This document shows positions 7,343-10,942 of a stretch of 10,942 nucleotides of DNA, piece after piece; position 1 is the first letter of the stretch, and every line of letters begins with the position of its first letter. The position numbers and the translations under genes are program-made. Origin of the DNA: Acidobacteriota bacterium (GTDB lineage Bacteria > Acidobacteriota > Terriglobia > Terriglobales > Acidobacteriaceae); the NCBI GenBank assembly GCA_021793595.1, contig JAJYSL010000133.1:1-10942 (forward strand), in the 5' to 3' direction. Below the pieces are notes generated by a model. The model saw nothing but the letters and a program-made list of their open reading frames with translations, was not told the DNA's origin and did no database searches.

Positions 7343-8475
7343 GTGCGTGCGTTCGGACCCGGATGCGTGTCCGGCTGAGAGGGAGCAAGAGGCAGGATAA
7401 CGGCAAACGTGGCGCCGCGATCGGAATTGTTGTGCACCGAAATCTCCCCTCCATGGCTATGCACGATCTGGTGAGCAATGGAAAGGCCAAGTCCCGTGCC
7501 CGCCGCGCGGGTCGTAAAAAACGGATCGAAAATTCGTTCGAGATTCTCGGCCGCAATTCCGACACCCTGATCGGCAACTTCCAGAATCACAGATCTGCCC
7601 TTCTGCCGGGATCTCAGTACAAGTCGACCACCGTCCGGCGTGGCCTGGATCGCATTCAGCACAAGGTTGAGCAACACCTGCCGGATCTGTTCAGCATCAA
7701 TGGCGATCGCCGGTGTTTCCTGAGCTTCCACACAGATCTCGATGCCCGCCATTTTTGCCGTTTCCGCAGCCAGGCGGGCTATCGATTCCAGCAGCAGCGA
7801 CGGCTCCGTCATGGTCCGTCGAGGTTGTTGAGGCCGTGCAAAATCGAGAAAACTCGTCAACAGCGACTTCAACCGATCAACTTCCCTGGCGGCCATTTCC
7901 GCGAATTCCTGGCGCGTTTCCGGGGGCAATTCCGGTCGTTGCAGAATCTGGACTGCTCCGTCGAGTGCCCCAAGAGGATTGCGAATTTCGTGTGCCAGCC
8001 CCGCCGACAATTCGCCCAGGGCTGACAAGCGATCGCTGCGGCGCAGTTGTTCAATGGACGCCTGAAGCTGTGCATAGGTCTCGCTCAGTCTGGCTGCCGT
8101 CTCCTCGATCTTCTGCCGCTGTTTTCGCTCCGCATCGGCAAGAGCGCCGGTCAGAGTCGCGATGACAAAAAACATGCCGACTTCAACGTACTGTGTGGAA
8201 CTGTACTCCGGATTCGATCCCCACGCCATAACGATATAGGGGATATAAAGAGCACTGGCAATGAGCGCGGCTAGAAGTCCCCCGCGCCAGCCAAACCACA
8301 AGGCCATCAGCAGAATCGGGATGTAATACGCGCGCTGCAGCAATGGATGCAGCCAGACATGACTGGTGGGGGTGAGGTAATGCAGCAGCGACACCGCCGC
8401 AATCGCGCACACCAGGATGCCCATACGCCAGCGTTGCTGTCTGCGGGTTTCCACGAAGCGGATTCTAGCATCCAT
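7339..8475 (-). CDS. Membrane-bound sensor histidine kinase (NtrB/AtoS-like)
   Basis: This 378-residue protein is the sensor partner of the downstream response regulator. About four membrane helices lie at residues 18-34, 50-62, 64-85 and 97-114, with almost no periplasmic domain, so the signal is probably sensed in the membrane. A coiled coil (115-150) leads to the HisKA dimer helix with 'GLAHEIRNPLGAL' (phospho-acceptor His162). The ATPase part shows the N box 'LVLNAIQA' (Asn274), G1 'DQGVG' (302-306), F box 'FDPFFTT' (316-322) and G2 'GTGLGLS' (326-332), all intact. There is no PAS domain. The ATG at 8475 has a GAGGGG run only one base away, so the ribosome site is poor; no better start was found. 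The stop overlaps the regulator's start as ATGA. Confidence 0.93.
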   Translation of the reverse strand: MDARIRFVETRRQQRWRMGILVCAIAAVSLLHYLTPTSHVWLHPLLQRAYYIPILLMALWFGWRGGLLAALIASALYIPYIVMAWGSNPEYSSTQYVEVGMFFVIATLTGALADAERKQRQKIEETAARLSETYAQLQASIEQLRRSDRLSALGELSAGLAHEIRNPLGALDGAVQILQRPELPPETRQEFAEMAAREVDRLKSLLTSFLDFARPQQPRRTMTEPSLLLESIARLAAETAKMAGIEICVEAQETPAIAIDAEQIRQVLLNLVLNAIQATPDGGRLVLRSRQKGRSVILEVADQGVGIAAENLERIFDPFFTTRAAGTGLGLSIAHQIVHSHGGEISVHNNSDRGATFAVILPLAPSQPDTHPGPNART

Positions 8476-9003
8476 GCCCCTCGGACATGGTGTTCTGAAT
8501 CACTTTGGCTACAATTCGGGAGAACAGAGGATCGGTTTCCCCATGGCGCTTAAACGATTCGCTGCCCGATATGCGCCAGGAGGTGCCCGACATGCGGCAG
8601 AGAAGGCAGATGTCTGTCATGGAACCTACGTGTGCTGCCGCACAAGATCAGTTTTCGCAGCCATTTAACTAACTCGGACGAATGGAATGCTGCGTGCTTT
8701 GCTAGGAAGCAGATAAGCGAGCGGGAATGTCATCCATCCTTGGCAGTCGAAGGGAAGCCGTCAGATTGGCGGCTGTTGGTTGCAAGAGTATTGGATCTAA
8801 AACAAGAAGCCTGTACTTCGATGGAGTCACATTGCCGCGCGCCGAGGATATGGCGGGCCACACCCAGGGAGGAAATGGCACCACGCACCCAACCGACTAT
8901 GACGCGGTGGATTGCCCAGACTCCTTACGTATGGCCTGCATATCCTCGAGAGTTTATCTGTCGTCAGGCACGATGGAATTTAGTTGTTTGAAGAGAGGCA
9001 GCT
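8476..9003. other. Divergent intergenic region without a convincing gene
   Basis: This 528-bp region lies between the histidine kinase (minus) and the small secreted protein (plus), so it should contain promoters for both. Several open frames cross it (for example 8632-8991 and 8727-9164 on plus, 8702-8884 on minus). None has a good ribosome site together with a recognisable protein pattern, and the second overlaps the better supported gene at 9004. A TACAAT that could act as a plus-strand -10 is at 8510-8515, but no matching -35 was found. A sigma-54-like TGGC...TTGC near 8769-8785 has the wrong spacing. A decayed gene or a small RNA cannot be excluded. Confidence 0.4.
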
Positions 9004-9411
9004 ATGTTTCGCTCACGGTTAACCATTGCTATCGAGGTCGTTGTGCTTGCCTTGGGGATGGTCCCGGTGAACGGGAACTCCCAGGTGGCGATACAGCAGA
9101 CGCTGCAACAGACGCAGAAACTCAGCAAGAAGAAACTGAAGCTACTGATTGCGAATGCCTGTAGTCCTGAAGACCACGAAAGGATCGCGTCGTACTACAG
9201 AGCGCAAGGCGACCGACTCAAGGCGAAACAGCGAGAGCACGAAAAGGAACTGGCCGAGTATCTGCAGAACCCGTCGAGCCATCCCGTTCCAAAATGGCCA
9301 ACAATGGGCGAAGTTTGCCGCAATCTGGTTTTCCATTACGGCAGCGCGGCCCAAAAGGCGTTTGCTCTGGCGGATCTCCATGAGCAGATGGCCAGAGATG
9401 CTTCCAAATGA
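9004..9411 (+). CDS. Small secreted helical protein with two similar halves
   Basis: This 135-residue protein begins with a Sec-type signal peptide (about residues 1-26, hydrophobic 'IAIEVVVLALGMV') and is probably exported. The mature part has two related helical segments: 'CSPEDHERIASYYRAQGDRL' with 'KQREHEKELAEY', and 'GEVCRNLVFHYGSAAQKAFA' with 'ADLHEQMARD'. Both follow the order Cys, Tyr-rich helix, Ala/Lys-rich helix, then His-Glu near the end, which suggests a duplicated helical hairpin. I recall similar hypothetical proteins in Acidobacteria but know of no assigned function; metal or haem binding through the His and Cys residues is speculation. The ATG at 9004 has GAGAGG at 8993-8998. 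The stop overlaps the next gene's start as ATGA (9408-9411). Confidence 0.75.
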   Translation: MFRSRLTIAIEVVVLALGMVPVNGNSQVAIQQTLQQTQKLSKKKLKLLIANACSPEDHERIASYYRAQGDRLKAKQREHEKELAEYLQNPSSHPVPKWPTMGEVCRNLVFHYGSAAQKAFALADLHEQMARDASK

Positions 9412-9680
9412 TAAAGAGCTGCTCCAATCCGCAGTGCGGCAAGACGCTGCACTATCTGCGTGAAGGCCGTATTTTTGTCTTCAATGCTTTCAGTGCGGCA
9501 ACCGAAACGAAGGACAGGCGTACTTGCTCTCTGGAACACTACTGGCTCTGTGGCCGGTGTTCGTTGCTCTTCACTCTGGAACAGACATGCGAGGGAGTCC
9601 ATTTAGCTCCGAGACCCGCCACAGTTCGTTCAGAAAGCCCCGGATGTAAGATGGCAGCTTCGATAATCGGCTCAGATTAA
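9408..9680 (+). CDS. Small zinc-ribbon-like protein
   Basis: This 90-residue protein has no signal peptide and probably stays in the cytoplasm. Two cysteine knuckles are visible: 'CSNPQCG' (Cys5, Cys10) and 'WLCGRC' (Cys48, Cys51). With the beta-rich stretch 'LHYLREGRIFVF' between them, this fits a zinc ribbon. Further cysteines at 40, 61 and 80 do not fall in an obvious pair. Proteins of the form 'C....CG..LHYLREGR...WLCG.CS' occur as short hypothetical proteins in Acidobacteria; their role is not known and could be nucleic-acid or protein contact. The ATG at 9408 overlaps the previous stop, so translation is probably coupled to the secreted protein even though the two products should end up in different compartments. 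The C-terminal 25 residues look unstructured. Confidence 0.7.
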   Translation: MIKSCSNPQCGKTLHYLREGRIFVFNAFSAATETKDRRTCSLEHYWLCGRCSLLFTLEQTCEGVHLAPRPATVRSESPGCKMAASIIGSD

Positions 9681-9768
9681 CCGTAATAGAAGTTTCGGAG
9701 TCCTCCCCTTGAGTGGGCCCTAAAAACCCTGCATGACAAGGTTCAACAGCATAGAAAGGGCAGTGCTT

Positions 9769-10263
9769 ATGATTCAGTGGGATGTGTTAGATGCAAATAT
9801 CGGACGGCGATCGCTCCTCAAACAATCCTTTCGGGTGTTGATGGGCACCCTGCTCCTGGGTGCGCCTGTGACCGCAATATCTCAGGGAACGGCACAATCC
9901 AACCAGGTCCCAAAATTTCATGCGCAGCCCCCGGATGGCCCGCTCCCGCAGGTGAGAAACCCGGCACAGTATGCAGCGAATCCGACAGTGGAGCGGATCT
10001 ATCAGCTTGCGGCTGCGATCCGGCCCGTCCTCTACCAGTTACCTTGTTACTGCTCGTGCGATCGCGAGGAAGGACATGCATCTCTGCTGGATTGCTACGT
10101 CAGCACGCATGCAGTTCAGTGCTGGATTTGCCAACGAGAAGCGGTCTTTGCGTTTCGACAGACACGCCGGGGGAAACATCCGCGACAGATTCGGACGGAG
10201 ATAATTCGCGGGGACTGGAAAAGCGAAATCATCGACGACATAATAAGACTTCCCCCGGTATAA
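9769..10263 (+). CDS. Tat-exported PCYCGC-type cysteine motif protein
   Basis: This 164-residue protein (from the ATG at 9769) has a twin-arginine-type signal: 'GRRSLLKQSF' (Arg13, Arg14) followed by the hydrophobic 'VLMGTLLLGAPVTA'. The mature domain carries PCYCSC (92-97; Cys93, 95, 97), 'GHASLLDCY' (Cys109), 'HAVQCWIC' (Cys118, Cys121) and a helix 'EAVFAFRQTRRGKHPRQIRT'. This matches the PCYCGC-motif family, with Ser in place of the second Gly. These proteins are exported or lipid-anchored and are thought to bind a metal through the six cysteines; the exact role is not established. The frame is open to an ATG at 9733, but the ATG at 9769 has AAAGGG at 8-base spacing and starts closer to the twin arginines. 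It precedes the Crp/Fnr gene. Confidence 0.82.
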   Translation: MIQWDVLDANIGRRSLLKQSFRVLMGTLLLGAPVTAISQGTAQSNQVPKFHAQPPDGPLPQVRNPAQYAANPTVERIYQLAAAIRPVLYQLPCYCSCDREEGHASLLDCYVSTHAVQCWICQREAVFAFRQTRRGKHPRQIRTEIIRGDWKSEIIDDIIRLPPV

Positions 10264-10273
10264 GTGGTGGAAA

Positions 10274-10411
10274 ATGGTATGGGAGAAATCTGCATGTGAG
10301 AGGCCGCATCGCACAGTGTCAATTGGCACCGTCGTCCGCGTCGGAAGCGGGACGAAGTTTGGCACGGGGCTTGCACTCTTCAAGGCAGAATGCACGGGGG
10401 AGAAGAAATAA
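10274..10411 (+). CDS. Possible 45-residue ORF in the gap before the Crp/Fnr gene
   Basis: An ATG at 10274 opens a 45-codon frame that ends in TAA at 10409-10411 and overlaps the Crp/Fnr ATG as TAATG. It lies 10 bases after the stop of the cysteine-rich protein. The peptide ('MVWEKSACERPHRTVSIGTV' at its start) has no recognised family, and the ribosome site is only GGTGG. The frame spans a perfect sigma-54 promoter, so its openness may be chance. I rate a real protein as unlikely. Confidence 0.18.
   Translation: MVWEKSACERPHRTVSIGTVVRVGSGTKFGTGLALFKAECTGEKK
10316..10329 (+). promoter_or_regulatory. Near-palindrome, candidate activator or repressor site
   Basis: GTGTCAATTGGCAC is a 14-bp inverted repeat with one mismatched pair (13 of 14 would be needed for a perfect palindrome). 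It ends 30 bases before the -24 element of the sigma-54 promoter, centred about 63 bases before the predicted start. Sites bound by Fis-type domains of sigma-54 activators are dyads of this size, though they usually lie further upstream. Autoregulation by the Crp/Fnr protein is another option. Confidence 0.35.
10360..10375 (+). promoter_or_regulatory. Sigma-54 (RpoN) -24/-12 promoter of the Crp/Fnr gene
   Basis: The 16 bases TGGCACGGGGCTTGCA match the sigma-54 consensus TGGCACGNNNNTTGCW at every defined position. The GG (10361-10362) and GC (10373-10374) dinucleotides have the required 12-base separation. Transcription should start near 10386, giving a leader of about 25 bases that contains the GGGGGAG ribosome site at 10396-10402 and ends at the ATG at 10411. 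Such promoters need an ATP-dependent activator of the NtrC type; one is encoded in this window at 5954-7342. Confidence 0.85.
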
Positions 10412-10942
10412 TGGAGCGAAGCTATAGTTGTATAGATGATCCCGCACGCAGGAGACATCCCATGCGCAACATGCAGGATTCCACCCTTGAGCAGCTTAAA
10501 CGCATCGGGACCACGGTGCGCGTCAGCCAAGGAGAGGTGATCTTCCGCGAAGGCGATCCATGCGGTTCGGTATACGTCTTGTGTTCGGGCCGGGTCAAAC
10601 TCTCGGCGACAAGCCGTGAAGGACGCATCCTGATTCTTAAGATTGCCCGCTCCGGTGCGGCATTGGGTCTGATCGCAGCACTGACAAACCAGATCTATGA
10701 GGTGACCGCTGAGACTGTCGGGCCCTGCTGGCTCAGGAAGGTCCGCCGCCAGTTGCTGCTGGATTTTCTGGATAGTAGTACGGATGCCGGCATACGCACA
10801 GCCATTACCATCGCTCAGGAGTATAAAACCGCTCTCTCTGCGGTGCAGCGGCTGGCGCTGACAGTGACCGCATCGGGCCGGGTGGCCGGACTGCTGCTGG
10901 AGTGGTCGCGCGAACAGAAGGCCGGGAACAGCAGCCATGCCT
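10411..10942 (+). CDS. Crp/Fnr-family transcriptional regulator, partial (3' end outside window)
   Basis: The frame is open from the ATG at 10411 to the window end (177 residues). Residues 35-120 form a cyclic-nucleotide-binding-like beta barrel: 'GEVIFREGDPCGSVYVLCSG', 'RVKLSATSREGRILILKIA', 'GLIAAL', 'YEVTAETVGPC'. A long dimer helix follows (about 123-152), then 'GRVAGLLLEWSRE', where the helix-turn-helix should begin just past the edge. The Arg-Ser pair that contacts cAMP in E. coli CRP is replaced ('IYEVTAE'), and there is no FNR-type N-terminal cysteine cluster, so the ligand is unknown. The ATG at 10411 fits the sigma-54 leader and GGGGGAG; an ATG at 10462 with AGGAG (10450-10454) is a second possible start. 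It may regulate itself or the genes just upstream. Confidence 0.9.
   Translation, partial: MERSYSCIDDPARRRHPMRNMQDSTLEQLKRIGTTVRVSQGEVIFREGDPCGSVYVLCSGRVKLSATSREGRILILKIARSGAALGLIAALTNQIYEVTAETVGPCWLRKVRRQLLLDFLDSSTDAGIRTAITIAQEYKTALSAVQRLALTVTASGRVAGLLLEWSREQKAGNSSHA

Noticed and set aside
8769..8785. TGGC...TTGC resembling a sigma-54 promoter before the gene at 9004
   Set aside because: The distance between the GG and GC dinucleotides is two bases too long, and it lies more than 200 bases from the start codon.
8727..9164. 145-codon plus frame in the divergent region
   Set aside because: Its second half overlaps the better supported secreted-protein gene in another frame; no good ribosome site or recognised family.
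9777..10427. 216-codon plus frame overlapping the PCYCGC-type gene
   Set aside because: It is an out-of-frame shadow of the Tat protein, whose cysteine motifs are clear in the other frame, and it runs into the regulator gene.
10039..10938. 299-codon open frame on minus across the cysteine-protein and Crp/Fnr genes
   Set aside because: It opposes two well-supported genes and the sigma-54 promoter, and its translation shows no domain.

Overview
The window looks like a chromosomal segment from a soil or freshwater bacterium of moderate to high GC, most likely Acidobacteriota or a close ally. This rests on the mix of families: a DUF2934 protein, a Tat-exported PCYCGC-type cysteine protein, a Crp/Fnr regulator with the 'YEVTAET' signature, and a gene remnant resembling the C-terminus of the VWFA-related acidobacterial proteins. 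No rRNA, tRNA, CRISPR array or insertion sequence was recognised. The taxonomic call is an inference from family recognition, not from a search.

Layout, minus strand (8475 down to 1), in order of transcription: a membrane histidine kinase overlapping by ATGA with its NtrC-type sigma-54 response regulator; a short stretch with the probable remnant of a VWFA-type gene; a small secreted protein of unknown function; a DUF2934 protein; an alpha-glucan phosphorylase (GT35) with a fused N-terminal YHS domain; a GlgX-type debranching enzyme; a DUF302 protein; and the first 34 codons of a probable ECF sigma factor, which overlaps the DUF302 gene by ATGA. Phosphorylase and debranching enzyme together degrade glycogen: the first releases glucose-1-phosphate from outer chains and the second removes the limit branches.

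Positions 8476-9003 are a 528-bp divergent region without a convincing gene. Plus strand, 9004 to the end: a small secreted helical protein with two similar halves, overlapping by ATGA with a small zinc-ribbon-like protein; a Tat-signal PCYCGC-type protein; and the start of a Crp/Fnr-family regulator that runs off the window. The regulator is preceded by a perfect match to the sigma-54 -24/-12 consensus, with a near-palindrome 30 bp further upstream. The window also encodes a sigma-54 activator, so a link from the two-component system through sigma-54 to the Crp/Fnr gene is a natural hypothesis; nothing in the sequence proves that this activator acts there.

The most unusual items are the YHS-phosphorylase fusion, the sigma-54-driven Crp/Fnr gene next to the cysteine-rich exported protein, and the overlapping pair of small secreted and zinc-ribbon-like proteins.
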